The notes under the pieces are model-generated. The model saw nothing but the letters and a program-made list of their open reading frames with translations. It ran no database searches and had not been told where the DNA came from. A stretch of 64,000 bases of DNA from positions 124,001 through 188,000 of the forward strand of contig NZ_JOCQ01000010.1 in NCBI RefSeq assembly GCF_000720725.1. Reading direction: 5' to 3'. Source of the stretch: Streptomyces rimosus subsp. rimosus (GTDB taxonomy: Bacteria; Actinomycetota; Actinomycetes; Streptomycetales; Streptomycetaceae). Below, one piece after another: positions 7,533 through 16,187 of the stretch; position 1 is the stretch's first letter, and each line of letters begins with the position of its first letter. Made by a program: the position numbers and the translations under genes.

Positions 7533-8018
7533 TCAGTTGGCCGAGGCGGCGAACATGCCGGGCTCGTAGGAGCCTCCCCGCTGGTGCACGATCACGGCGA
7601 GCCGGTTGGCCGCGTTGACCATGGCGACCAGAGAGACCAGTGCGGCGATCCGGTCGTCGTCGTAGTGCTCGCGCACCTGGGCCCAGGTCTCGTCGGACAC
7701 GCCGGTGTGGGCGTCGGCAAGCCGGGTGCCTTCCTCGGCGAGCGCCAGCGCGGCTCGCTCGGCCTCGGTGAACACGGTGGCCTCGCGCCAGACGGCGACC
7801 AGGCTGAGCCGGACCGCGGTCTCACCGGCGGCCGCCGCCTCCTTGGCGTGCGCGTCCACGCACCAGCCGCAGCCGTTGATCTGGCTGACGCGCAGCGCCA
7901 CCAGCTCTTGCGTGGACTTCGGCAGCGTCGACTGCTGGATCAGCAGGCCGGTGTTGGCGAACCGCTTGGTGAACTTGGCGGCGAGCTCGTTCTCGAACAG
8001 GTTGAACCGGGCTTCCAT
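7533..8018 (-). CDS. Carboxymuconolactone decarboxylase / AhpD-like protein, ECF41 partner
   Basis: A 161-residue CMD-family protein, thought to act as an alkylhydroperoxidase-like or disulfide-reducing enzyme. The redox motif INGCGWCVDAHAKEA (CxxC followed by a proton-relay His) is intact. The ATG at 8018 follows GAGGAC; the longer frame (to 8057) is rejected. It is divergent from the ECF41 sigma factor at 8218. Family knowledge: ECF41 sigma factors almost always neighbour a gene of the carboxymuconolactone decarboxylase/oxidoreductase/epimerase (COE) group and control it. The physiological substrate is unknown. Confidence 0.9.
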   Translation of the reverse strand: MEARFNLFENELAAKFTKRFANTGLLIQQSTLPKSTQELVALRVSQINGCGWCVDAHAKEAAAAGETAVRLSLVAVWREATVFTEAERAALALAEEGTRLADAHTGVSDETWAQVREHYDDDRIAALVSLVAMVNAANRLAVIVHQRGGSYEPGMFAASAN

Positions 8019-8136
8019 GATGTCGTCCTCACTCGTGGCGTCGAACCGAACGCCCACAAGATGCCGACGCGCCGCCCCGTGTGACGGGACGGCCGTGTGA
8101 CGTGCGCCACTGGACAGGTCACTCCCTGCGCCCCCG

Positions 8137-8163
8137 TGTCACAAAGCCACGGAACCCGGCGTC
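8137..8163 (+). promoter_or_regulatory. Predicted ECF41-dependent autoregulatory promoter
   Basis: TGTCACA (8137-8143) and CGTC (8160-8163) are separated by 16 bp, matching the described ECF41 promoter elements (TGTCACA at -35, CGTC at -10). It lies 55 bp upstream of the sigma-factor GTG. The divergent CMD gene has only the degenerate CGTCACA at comparable places (8086-8080 and 8102-8096), without a correctly spaced CGTC. Confidence 0.75.
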
Positions 8164-8217
8164 TTGTGCGCGTAGAACGTCAAGAGCTGGCGTGAGATGG
8201 ACAGGCAGGAGCACCCC

Positions 8218-9159
8218 GTGAAGAGCGAGCACAGCGAACGCGTAGCGAACCCGGCCGGTCGGCCCACCGGTGAGGCGGGCGTGGACCCGGCCACCGAGGC
8301 GTTCGTCGCCCACCGCAATCTGCTGTTCACCGTCGCCTACGAGATGCTCGGTTCGGCCGCCGACGCGGAGGACGTCCTGCAGGAGACCTGGCTGCGGTGG
8401 ACCGGGGTGCAGCTCGACGCGGTACGGGACCGGCGCGCGTACCTGGTGCGGATCACCACCCGCCAGGCGCTGACCCGGCTGCGTACGCTCGGCCGGCGCA
8501 AGGAGTCCTACGTCGGCCCCTGGCTGCCCGAGCCGCTGCTCACCACGCCCGACGTGGCCGAGGACGTCGAACTGGCCGACAGCGTCTCGACGGCGATGCT
8601 GCTCGTACTGGAGACGCTCGCGCCGACCGAGCGGGCGGTGTTCGTGCTGCGCGAGGTGTTCGCCCTCGGGTACGACGAGATCGCCGAAGCCGTCGGCAAG
8701 AGCCCGGCCGCGGTCCGGCAGATCGCCCACCGGGCCCGGTCCCATGTCGCGGCGCGCCGGCCGCGCGGCGCCGTGTCCACGGCCGAGGCCCGGGGCGCTC
8801 TGGAGGCGTTCCGACGGGCGGCCGAAACGGGCGATCTCCAGGGCCTGTGCGACCTGCTCGCGCCGGATGTCGTCTTCCTGGGCGACGGCGGCGGGGTCAA
8901 GCAGGCCGCCCTGCGGCCCGTCGTCGGGTCCGACAAGGTGGCCCGTCTGCTGGCCACCGGACTGGGCCGTGTCGCCGCCGTGGGGTCGCTGCGGCCCACC
9001 CAGGTCAACGGCCACCCGGCCCTGATCCTCCGGCTGGACGACGCGATCGACACCGTCGTGACGGTGCGCATCGACGACGGCCTGATCACCGGCCTCTACG
9101 CCGTACGCAACCCCGCGAAGCTCTCGCACATGCACCAGGAGACCGCCCTGCGCCGCTGA
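8218..9159 (+). CDS. ECF41-family RNA polymerase sigma factor with SnoaL-like C-terminal domain
   Basis: A 313-residue sigma factor. Sigma region 2 (LLFTVAYEMLGSAADAEDVLQETWLRW) and region 4 (LAPTERAVFVLREVFALGYDEIAEAVGKS) are clear. A C-terminal NTF2/SnoaL-like domain carries the ECF41 signature elements WLPEPL, DGGG and NPAKL. In ECF41 proteins that extension both activates and restrains the sigma factor, taking the place of a separate anti-sigma. The GTG at 8218 is preferred because CAGGAG lies at ideal distance; the ATG at 8197 lacks an SD. It is divergent from the CMD gene and preceded by a promoter matching ECF41 specificity, so it is probably autoregulated. Confidence 0.95.
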   Translation: MKSEHSERVANPAGRPTGEAGVDPATEAFVAHRNLLFTVAYEMLGSAADAEDVLQETWLRWTGVQLDAVRDRRAYLVRITTRQALTRLRTLGRRKESYVGPWLPEPLLTTPDVAEDVELADSVSTAMLLVLETLAPTERAVFVLREVFALGYDEIAEAVGKSPAAVRQIAHRARSHVAARRPRGAVSTAEARGALEAFRRAAETGDLQGLCDLLAPDVVFLGDGGGVKQAALRPVVGSDKVARLLATGLGRVAAVGSLRPTQVNGHPALILRLDDAIDTVVTVRIDDGLITGLYAVRNPAKLSHMHQETALRR

Positions 9160-9168
9160 GTCCGCCCC

Positions 9169-9215
9169 GGCGGGCACAGATACCGGCGACCCGGCGTACC
9201 GCCCCCGTGCCCGCC
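9169..9215. terminator. Possible bidirectional terminator between ECF41 and pobA
   Basis: GGCGGGCAC (9169-9177) pairs with GTGCCCGCC (9207-9215) over a 29-nt loop in the gap between two convergent genes. The long loop makes the assignment tentative. Confidence 0.35.
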
Positions 9216-10387
9216 TAGTTCACCCCTTCGCTGAGTTCGAAGAAGAGCCGGCTCGCTGCCGGAGACGTGAACTGGCGCTCCAGTTCCGCCCGGGCGATCC
9301 GCTTGCGGAACTCTCCTTCGTAGGAGGCGTCGCCGGCGTTGTGCATGACCTCGGTGATCCACGCCGCGTATGCCTGGTAGTTCCAGACGTGGCGCAGGCA
9401 GGTCTCCGAGTAGCTGTCCAGCAGGCCCGTGTCGCCCGTACGGGCCTGCTCGATGACGGCGCGCGCGAACACCTCGGCGTCGTGGAGAGCGAGGTGGATT
9501 CCCTTGGCGCTCATCGGCGAGACGATGTGCGCCGCGTCTCCGAGCAGGTAGAGCTTGCCGTGGCTCATCGGGTCGTGGACCACGCACCGGAGAGGTACGA
9601 GCTGCTTGTCGACGATCGGGCCGGTCGGAACGGTGGTCGCGAAGCGTGCCTCCAGTTCGCTCCAGACACGCTCGTCCGGCCACTGCTCCAAGGGCTCGTC
9701 GGCCGGGCATTGCAGGTAGATGCGGCTGGCGTGCGCGCCGCGGGGGAGCATGCCCGCAAGACCACGGGAGTGGATGGCCATACCGGACGGGTTCGCCGGG
9801 ACCTCGGCCAGGACGCTGAGCCACGAGTAGCGGTACTCCTGGGAGTAGCGGGTGAGGGCGCCGGCCGGGACGGATGCCCTGGTGACACCGCGGTAGCCGT
9901 CGCAGCCCGCGATGAAATCGCAGCTCACGGCCAGCGTCGAACCGTCGGCTTGCCGGTGGCGCACGGTGGGGCGTTCGCCTCGGAGGCCCTCCAGCGTGAC
10001 GTCCGCGGCCTCGAAGCGGAGGTCTCCGCCGCCCTGGAGGAAGGTGTCGGTGAGGTTGCGGACGAGAACCTGCTGCGGGCAGAAGATGCTCTCCCTGGCG
10101 TCCTCCCCCAAGTCCATCGGGTGGCGCACGCCGTCGATCCAGAAGCCGCTCTCGATGTCCGGGGAAGCATCCTGCTCCACGACGGCTCCGAGCCCCCACT
10201 CGCGGAACATGCGCACCCCGCGGGCGTCGATCGTGCCCGCTCGCTGCCGCTTCTCGACGTACGCGCGGCTGCGCCGCTCCACGATGACGCAGTCGATGCC
10301 GTTGCGCAGCAGGAAGTTGCCGAGGGTGAGGCCGGCGACTCCGGCCCCGACGATCACGACGGTGGTGTTCTCCCGTGTTTCAGCCAT
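9215..10387 (-). CDS. pobA: 4-hydroxybenzoate 3-monooxygenase (FAD-dependent)
   Basis: A 390-residue class A flavoprotein monooxygenase, the usual PobA size. It hydroxylates 4-hydroxybenzoate to protocatechuate using NAD(P)H. Visible are the FAD-binding GAGVAGLTLGNFLLRNG, the ERRSRAYVEKRQRAGTID stretch of PobA proteins, the DG motif FIAGCDGYRGVTR, and the second FAD motif LYLLGDAAHIVSPMSAKG. The ATG at 10387 has AAAGG about 11 nt upstream. An AraC regulator lies upstream on the same strand, matching pobA/pobR arrangements. No ring-cleavage genes are present nearby. Confidence 0.93.
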   Translation of the reverse strand: MAETRENTTVVIVGAGVAGLTLGNFLLRNGIDCVIVERRSRAYVEKRQRAGTIDARGVRMFREWGLGAVVEQDASPDIESGFWIDGVRHPMDLGEDARESIFCPQQVLVRNLTDTFLQGGGDLRFEAADVTLEGLRGERPTVRHRQADGSTLAVSCDFIAGCDGYRGVTRASVPAGALTRYSQEYRYSWLSVLAEVPANPSGMAIHSRGLAGMLPRGAHASRIYLQCPADEPLEQWPDERVWSELEARFATTVPTGPIVDKQLVPLRCVVHDPMSHGKLYLLGDAAHIVSPMSAKGIHLALHDAEVFARAVIEQARTGDTGLLDSYSETCLRHVWNYQAYAAWITEVMHNAGDASYEGEFRKRIARAELERQFTSPAASRLFFELSEGVN

Positions 10388-10551
10388 GTGCTGGTGCGAC
10401 CTTTCTTGACGGTGGCGATGACCGGACACGTCAGGGCGTGCCGGCCTGCCGCTTCGCGGGCGGCGCGCCGACCACCACTGTCGGCCGGACGACACCACGT
10501 CGCCCACCGGTGAATGAACACGGAATACGGAAAAGCCGCCAACTCGGAGGG

Positions 10552-11325
10552 CTACTGCGTGCCGCCCCGCAGATTCGCCTGATAACGGCCGGGAGTCTGG
10601 CCGACGACTTCGGTGAAGGCGTCGATGAAGCTGGAGGGGTTGGACCAGCCGCACTCCACCGCCGTCCCGGTGACCGACCAGCCGTTGGTGAGGTGGACCA
10701 GGGCGTGGTGGATCCGCAATGTGGTGCGCCAGCGGTGGAAGCTCATCCCCAACTCGGTGTGGAAGAGCCGGCTCAGGGTGCGCTCGCTCGCGCCCGCGAT
10801 CCGTCCCAGCTCCACCAGGGTGGCGGCCCGGCCGGGATCGGCGTGGAGCAGATCGGTGACGGCGCGCAGCCGGTCGTCGCGTGGTTCCGGCAGGTGCAGG
10901 GACTGTTCGGGCGATTCGGCCAGCTCGTCGATCACCACGGCGAGCAGCCGGTCATGGGCGCCGGGGCGGGCCTCGTCCCGGTCGGTCAGCGCCAGAAGCA
11001 CCTCGCGCAGCAGGGGGCTCACCGCGAACACGCTCGGTCGTGCCACGAGTTCGCCGCACCGGTCGGCCGGTACGGCGATGAGGCGGGCGTCGGTCCTCCC
11101 GTACATCCGGTGGGAGTGGACGAATCCCGGGGGCGTCCAGGTCACCCGGTTGAACGGCGCGACCCAGGTACCGCGCTCGGTCGTGGTGGCCAGGGCGCCG
11201 GCGGCCGCGTACACCAGCTGTCCCTGGGCGTGGGAGTGCGGGGTGAGGTGGTAGCCGTGCGGGATCCAGCCACCGCCGCGGGGTTTCGCCGGCCATCGCG
11301 GCGGCGGTTGGCGGGTTTCCGGCAT
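10552..11325 (-). CDS. AraC-family transcriptional regulator
   Basis: A 257-residue protein with an N-terminal cupin-like sensor (PHSHAQGQLVYAAAGAL, FVHSH) and a C-terminal double helix-turn-helix (LVELGRIAGASERTLSRLFHTELGMSFHRWRTTLRI, then ECGWSNPSSFIDAFTEVVGQTPGRYQ). It ends 164 bp upstream of the pobA start on the same strand, so it may control pobA (PobR-like); ligand and operator cannot be read from the sequence. The histidine-rich sensor resembles the AraC_binding cupin fold. Confidence 0.88.
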   Translation of the reverse strand: MPETRQPPPRWPAKPRGGGWIPHGYHLTPHSHAQGQLVYAAAGALATTTERGTWVAPFNRVTWTPPGFVHSHRMYGRTDARLIAVPADRCGELVARPSVFAVSPLLREVLLALTDRDEARPGAHDRLLAVVIDELAESPEQSLHLPEPRDDRLRAVTDLLHADPGRAATLVELGRIAGASERTLSRLFHTELGMSFHRWRTTLRIHHALVHLTNGWSVTGTAVECGWSNPSSFIDAFTEVVGQTPGRYQANLRGGTQ

Positions 11326-11380
11326 CGGGCGTCAGCCTACCGGTCGCTGGGGATGTGCGGTGTCCCCGAGAAGCGCCGCG

Positions 11381-14299
11381 TCACTTGCCATGGGTGTCGG
11401 CTGCCTTGTAAATGCTCCGGTACGCGTTGCCGATGTCACGTATTCCTTTGAGGATCTCGTAGAGGGAGGCATTGAAGAGCCGTTCGCGCTCCGCAGGTGT
11501 ACGGGGTGGACCGCCCTCGGGCGGGATCGTGACCGCTTGGCAGTTTCCGGCTCCGTGGCGCAGTCGGCTCAGCGCTTCCGACCATGGCTTCTGCAAGTCC
11601 GGTACGGGTACGGGGAAATAGCCCTCGGCCTCTTGGGAGCGCTTTCCCAAGGTGCCGCACAGGCGGTTGAACGCCTTCTCGTCCGCACCGACCTTTCCGT
11701 TCGCGTTCCGTTTCTTCGCGGCGGTCTTGAGGATTTCGGCGTTCAGGGCCAGAGCCGCGCGGGTGACCTGCTGTGCGTGCACGGCGCCGCCGTTGTTCAG
11801 CCAGGACCAGGTTTGCCAGGAACGCAGCTTGGGCGCCTCGGAGTTCGGCGGGGCGCGGTCCGGTTCCTTCGTGCCCGGCCGCTTGTCCGGCTGTTTGCCC
11901 GGCTGCTTGGCCGACTCCGTCGATTCCCGGAGGAGCTGGTTCGACATGGCCGAAGACGTCGAGGTGGTCATCACGACAGCGGCCAGGAGCACGGCCGGGA
12001 CGCCGAGCGTCAGGACCGTACCCGCGCCGAGGAGCGCCGAGCCCCGGCGCAGCGGTACGACCGTCGCCCTGACGGGACCGCCCGCAGCCGCCCGCCGCCC
12101 CCGCATCCGTCGCACTGCCCCCGCCGCTCCCACCCCCGCCAGAGCCGCGCAAGCCGAGCCGAGAACGGTGCTGACGAAGGTCAGGAGGATGACCGCGCGA
12201 CCGACGTTCGAGCCGTTGTCGGTATGCCACTGACAGCGGTCGAACACCGTGTTCACGGGCCCGAGGCAGCCGTCGGACGCGTACAGGAGGAACACTCCCG
12301 CGTACGCCGTCAGTTGGGTGACCTGCGCGGCGATCAGTGCCCGGACCAGTTGGTGCCGCCGGGAGAAGGCCGCTACGAGTGCGGCGGTCAGCAGGCAGGC
12401 CGCCATCACCGCCACGATCGTCCACCACATATGGACGACGAGGAAGGGACCGGTCCGTTCCTTGGGCGTGCCGGGCCGCTGGAAAGAGAGCATCAGCGAT
12501 GCCAGGGCCACGCCTGCCCAGGCCATGAGTCCGCCCGCGAGGCCGGCGCCCAGCGTCCACCGCACCCGTGGGCGCGTGCCCGCGCGCTGCATGAGCAGCA
12601 GAACCAGCGGTACGAGCCACATCAGGATCGTCGCGGCGCCGGCCGGTGGTTCCCGGTGCAACGGCGTGATCAGCGCCAGTCCCCAGGAGAGGCCCGACAG
12701 GTCCATGGTGTAGTCGTGCCAGAAGCCCGGGACGGTCCTGGCGTAGTACTTGGCCAGTCCTCCCCCGCCCATGTCGCCGCCGCCCAGCGCGATACGGCGG
12801 CCTCCCAGCTCCCACCACCACAGACCGCTCCACAGCACCGCGGCGGTCACGACCGCGCAGAGCACCGCCGCGGCCCGGCGCTGCACCCGCTTGGGCAGGC
12901 CCAGGCACAGGCGCAGGGTCTGCGACCACCACACCGTGGGGACGGCCGCGATGAACAGGAACGCCAGCAGGTACTGCGGCTCCGGCAGGAACCAGTCGAC
13001 CCGGTAGCGTCCGCTTTCGACCAGCTCGCCCACGAGCAGCCCGCAGCCCAGCCAGAGACCGGCGACCACACCGGAACCGGCGCGCCCGGCCGGGGTGTGC
13101 CGCGCCCGTACGACCGGCGCTCCCAGGATGAGACAGATCACCGGAGTCACCAGCGCGACCGCGAGCCACAGGGACGTGCTGCCCGCGCCCAGGAAGGTGA
13201 GCGTCCCGAGCGAACTGGCCAGCAGCGCCGCCGAGGCACCGGTCAGGAACATCTCCAGCGGGCCGACCCGGGAGAGGCGGCCGGTGTCGGCGAGGACCCG
13301 TCGGCGTTCCGCCCAGCCCGGATGGGTGCGCAGCGGCGTGGTGAGGCGGTACAGCAGGGGTACCACGGAAGCTGTACCGGGCGGGTCGGGCCGGTCCCAG
13401 TTCGCGGGGTGGGCGCCCCACTCCACGGCCTGGACGTCGGCGTGGAGTTCGCGCCGCCGCAACAGATCGGCCCGGGCCAGGTGGACCAGTCCAGCCAGCA
13501 GCAGGCCGGCGCCGGCGGATGCGAAGATCACGGTCGCGGCGTCGGGCCACCACGGTGAATCGGTGCCGGACAGGGCGAGAACGGTGATCCAGGCGTCCAC
13601 GGCGAAGGTGGGCAGCAGGGCGAACAGGACGAAGACCCGCCACAGCGCCGTGCTGGCGTAGGCGTAGTCCACGTCGCGGTGGTGCACGTGGGCGAGCTCG
13701 TGGAGGACCACGGCGCGGAAGCCCTCGGGGTCGGTGCCGCGCCGGGCCAGCAGGCCCGCGTGCAGGCAGACGGTGTAGCTCCCGGTACGGCCGTAGACGC
13801 TGGCCCCGGACGTCATGCGGGCCGGGTCGACACGGAAGCGCAGGGCCGGGCGGATTCCGGTGCGCTCGTGCAGCGCGGCCAGCTCCGCGCCCAGTGTGCC
13901 GTCGGCGTCGACCTCGCCGACGGCCACGGTCCGGCGCCGCCGGTCGCGTACCGCCGGCAGGAACCAGTACACCAGCGCGGCCAGGACGAACAGCGCCAGG
14001 GTCGCGAGCAGCCCGGGGTAGGGCCCTTCCGCGTGCTCCGCGAGGCACTGCGTCAGGAGCCCGCCGCGCCGCATGGTCGCCTGGAGGTTGTCCAGGTCGC
14101 TTCCTGTCGGGTCGAACCCCGCCGCGTACAGGCAGCCCATGGTGCCGCGCAGCTGGGACGCGCCCTGGTCGTTCCGGTCCCGGATGTTCGACACGAGGAT
14201 GTTGAACATGGGCACGCTCGATGCCGTCACCAGCACCATCAGCAGCGCGAAGCGGGCCCCGGTTCCGGTGAGGCTCCTGGGCGCGGTGACGGACCTCAT
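11381..14299 (-). CDS. Large multi-pass membrane protein with M48-type zinc protease domain
   Basis: A 972-residue integral membrane protein. The zinc motif LHELAHVHHRD (HExxH, about residue 197) and downstream RRELHADVQAVEW (third ligand Glu, about 283) mark an M48/HtpX-like peptidase. Numerous hydrophobic helices follow over residues 300-770. After the last helix (LTLGVPAVLLAAVVMTT) the C-terminal 200 residues are hydrophilic, rich in Lys/Pro/Ala and probably extracytoplasmic. The ATG at 14299 overlaps the stop of the upstream gene (ATGA). Function is unknown; a membrane-protein quality-control or regulatory protease is possible. The length greatly exceeds ordinary HtpX (about 290 residues). 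Confidence 0.8.
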   Translation of the reverse strand: MRSVTAPRSLTGTGARFALLMVLVTASSVPMFNILVSNIRDRNDQGASQLRGTMGCLYAAGFDPTGSDLDNLQATMRRGGLLTQCLAEHAEGPYPGLLATLALFVLAALVYWFLPAVRDRRRRTVAVGEVDADGTLGAELAALHERTGIRPALRFRVDPARMTSGASVYGRTGSYTVCLHAGLLARRGTDPEGFRAVVLHELAHVHHRDVDYAYASTALWRVFVLFALLPTFAVDAWITVLALSGTDSPWWPDAATVIFASAGAGLLLAGLVHLARADLLRRRELHADVQAVEWGAHPANWDRPDPPGTASVVPLLYRLTTPLRTHPGWAERRRVLADTGRLSRVGPLEMFLTGASAALLASSLGTLTFLGAGSTSLWLAVALVTPVICLILGAPVVRARHTPAGRAGSGVVAGLWLGCGLLVGELVESGRYRVDWFLPEPQYLLAFLFIAAVPTVWWSQTLRLCLGLPKRVQRRAAAVLCAVVTAAVLWSGLWWWELGGRRIALGGGDMGGGGLAKYYARTVPGFWHDYTMDLSGLSWGLALITPLHREPPAGAATILMWLVPLVLLLMQRAGTRPRVRWTLGAGLAGGLMAWAGVALASLMLSFQRPGTPKERTGPFLVVHMWWTIVAVMAACLLTAALVAAFSRRHQLVRALIAAQVTQLTAYAGVFLLYASDGCLGPVNTVFDRCQWHTDNGSNVGRAVILLTFVSTVLGSACAALAGVGAAGAVRRMRGRRAAAGGPVRATVVPLRRGSALLGAGTVLTLGVPAVLLAAVVMTTSTSSAMSNQLLRESTESAKQPGKQPDKRPGTKEPDRAPPNSEAPKLRSWQTWSWLNNGGAVHAQQVTRAALALNAEILKTAAKKRNANGKVGADEKAFNRLCGTLGKRSQEAEGYFPVPVPDLQKPWSEALSRLRHGAGNCQAVTIPPEGGPPRTPAERERLFNASLYEILKGIRDIGNAYRSIYKAADTHGK

Positions 14300-14829
14300 G
14301 CGACGTCGGGCGGCCGGGGGGCGTCCGGGGCAGGGGGTGCGGCGGGGCCGTCGGCGACCGCCGGCTGTTCCCCCTCGCCCGTGGCGATGCGCGCCACGAC
14401 GCTGTCCGCGAGGGCCTCCGCCTCCCGGAGGCCGATGCCACGCTCGGCCGCCCGCTCCAGGATGTGCCGCCGTACGAGCGCCAGCTCGGCGGGTTCCAGC
14501 CCGGCCAGCTCGCGGTCGGGAGCGGCCGGGGCCCGCGTTCCCGTCCGGCGGAGCAGCCGGCGCATTCCCGCGCGGCCGCGCGCCGTCGCGCTCTCCATGG
14601 CCGCGTCGACGGTACGGCGGGCCGCCTGGTCGAGAACCAGCCAGACCACGGGGGTGACCAGCGCGGCGAGTTCCGCGTACCCGAAGCCGAGCGGTTCCCG
14701 TTTCCGTCCCCGGCCGGTGAGGGTGCGGATGACCCGGTCGTCGTCGAGTTTCCGCAGGCTGTCGACGAGCGGCAGCTCGTGCGCAGCGTGCTCCGCCACC
14801 ACTTCGCGCACCAGATCACGTACGTACAC
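14296..14829 (-). CDS. Hypothetical protein coupled to the M48 membrane protease
   Basis: A 177-residue protein translated from a GTG at 14829 (a TTG at 14838 is possible; the SD is weak). It contains one hydrophobic segment (ELAALVTPVVWLVLDQAA), charged helices, and a Pro/Ala-rich tail. Its stop overlaps the protease ATG by 4 bp, so the two are co-translated and probably act together. No family recognised. Confidence 0.6.
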   Translation of the reverse strand: MYVRDLVREVVAEHAAHELPLVDSLRKLDDDRVIRTLTGRGRKREPLGFGYAELAALVTPVVWLVLDQAARRTVDAAMESATARGRAGMRRLLRRTGTRAPAAPDRELAGLEPAELALVRRHILERAAERGIGLREAEALADSVVARIATGEGEQPAVADGPAAPPAPDAPRPPDVA

Positions 14830-14907
14830 GGTGAGCAACCCCCGGGACTCAGCAGCCAGTTGTGACCATTGGAGCAGTACTTCGCCACAGGGGAAACAGC
14901 CCGGAAC

Positions 14908-16143
14908 TCATTCCCGGGCCGTGGCTCGCGCACCGGCTCGCGCCCGCCGGCCGGTCACGGCTGCCAGCCCGGCGACGGCCGACACCACGACCAGGGCCGT
15001 CCGGCTTCCTTCCGTGGCCGCGATCTGCGCGGACATCGCCGCCCCCACCGCCGCCCCGGCCATGTCGAGACCGGAGAGCCAGGACATCGTCTCCGTCACC
15101 CGGCCGGGCGGGGCGAGGTCGCCACCGATCGTGCGTACGGCTCCGAACGTGGCGCCGATGGCCAGGCCCGCCAGCGGGCACACCACCATGACGGCCGTCG
15201 GCGAAACCCAGGCCGCCGCGGCCAGCGTCCCGGCTCCGAGGGTGAAGACGCCGAGCAGTACGGAGAGTCTGGAGCCCCGCGACAGCAGAGCGGGTAAGGC
15301 GCCGAGCAGCAGACTGCCCAGGACGCTGCCGACGGACAGGGCGGCGAGGTACAGCCCGGTGTACGAGGCCGCGCCGTGCTCCGTCGCGTAGACCGGCAGG
15401 ACGACATCGATGGAGATCACCGCGGCGACGAAGAGTCCGTTGGCCGCCAGCAGGCGGCGCAGGGGCGCGGAAGCCGGAATTCCGGCCCGGTGTCCGGACG
15501 GGCGGTCCGCGTCGGTGCGCAACGGCATGAAGGCGGGCAGCAGTACGACGACGCAGGTGGTCAGAGCGGCGATGACCACGAACGGCGCGGTCGCCGACCG
15601 GGACGCGCTCAGCCAGCCGGCCAGCACCGGGCCGGTGATGAGCGCGACGCCTGTCATGGCAGAGTCGACGGCCATCGCGGTGGCACGTGTCCGCGCGTCG
15701 GTCAGCGGCTGCCAGACCGCACGCATCATGACGGCGACGGGCGGGACGGTGGCTCCCGAGGCCGCGGCGAGGAACAGCACCACAGCGGTGGGCTCGTGCC
15801 GGAGCACCGCCAGGACCAGCAAGGTGGTGGCTGTCAGATACCCGGCGAGGCAGCCCAGCAGGACCACCCGCGGAGCATGCCGGTCGACGAGCCGCCCGCG
15901 CGCCGGGGCGGTCAGCCCCTGGCCGACCGTCAGGCAGCTCACGGCCAGCCCGGCCGTACCGTAGGAGTGGTTCCGGCCGACGAGCAGCAGCAGGCTCAAG
16001 GTCAGCATGCTGCCGGGGAGCTTCGACGCCATGCCGAGCGCCGTGATCGGCCAGAAGCCGGGCACCTTGGCGAGGTCGCGGTAGCCGGCGAGAAGCCGGT
16101 GCGGTGGTGTTCCGGGCAGCGGTGTGCGTGAAGCGGTGCGCAC
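14908..16143 (-). CDS. MFS transporter (drug-efflux type)
   Basis: A 411-residue major facilitator with about 12 hydrophobic segments; the motif-A-like GRLVDRHAPRVVLLG follows TM2. The GTG at 16143 is preceded by AAGGAAAG at good distance; longer N-terminal readings run through Arg/Pro-rich noncoding-like sequence. It lies 44 bp after the MerR gene on the same strand, so the two form an operon typical of ligand-induced efflux. Codon 283 (15297-15295) is TTA, so full expression may require the bldA tRNA. The substrate is unknown. Confidence 0.9.
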   Translation of the reverse strand: MRTASRTPLPGTPPHRLLAGYRDLAKVPGFWPITALGMASKLPGSMLTLSLLLLVGRNHSYGTAGLAVSCLTVGQGLTAPARGRLVDRHAPRVVLLGCLAGYLTATTLLVLAVLRHEPTAVVLFLAAASGATVPPVAVMMRAVWQPLTDARTRATAMAVDSAMTGVALITGPVLAGWLSASRSATAPFVVIAALTTCVVVLLPAFMPLRTDADRPSGHRAGIPASAPLRRLLAANGLFVAAVISIDVVLPVYATEHGAASYTGLYLAALSVGSVLGSLLLGALPALLSRGSRLSVLLGVFTLGAGTLAAAAWVSPTAVMVVCPLAGLAIGATFGAVRTIGGDLAPPGRVTETMSWLSGLDMAGAAVGAAMSAQIAATEGSRTALVVVSAVAGLAAVTGRRARAGARATARE

Positions 16144-16187
16144 GGGTTCTTTCCTTACCGGTGTTCGGGGTGGTGGCGGTCCGGCGG

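Noticed and set aside
7354..7618. Short plus-strand ORFs in the chitinase/CMD gap
   Set aside because: No SD, no third-position bias, and they run through the 14-bp terminator hairpin.
8080..8102. ECF41 promoters for the CMD gene (two CGTCACA elements on the minus strand)
   Set aside because: No CGTC at the required spacing downstream of either.
11436..14933. Open frame of 1165 codons overlapping the M48 protease gene on the same strand
   Set aside because: Arg/Pro/Gly-rich shadow frame without motifs; the other frame has HExxH, clear membrane helices and good coupling.
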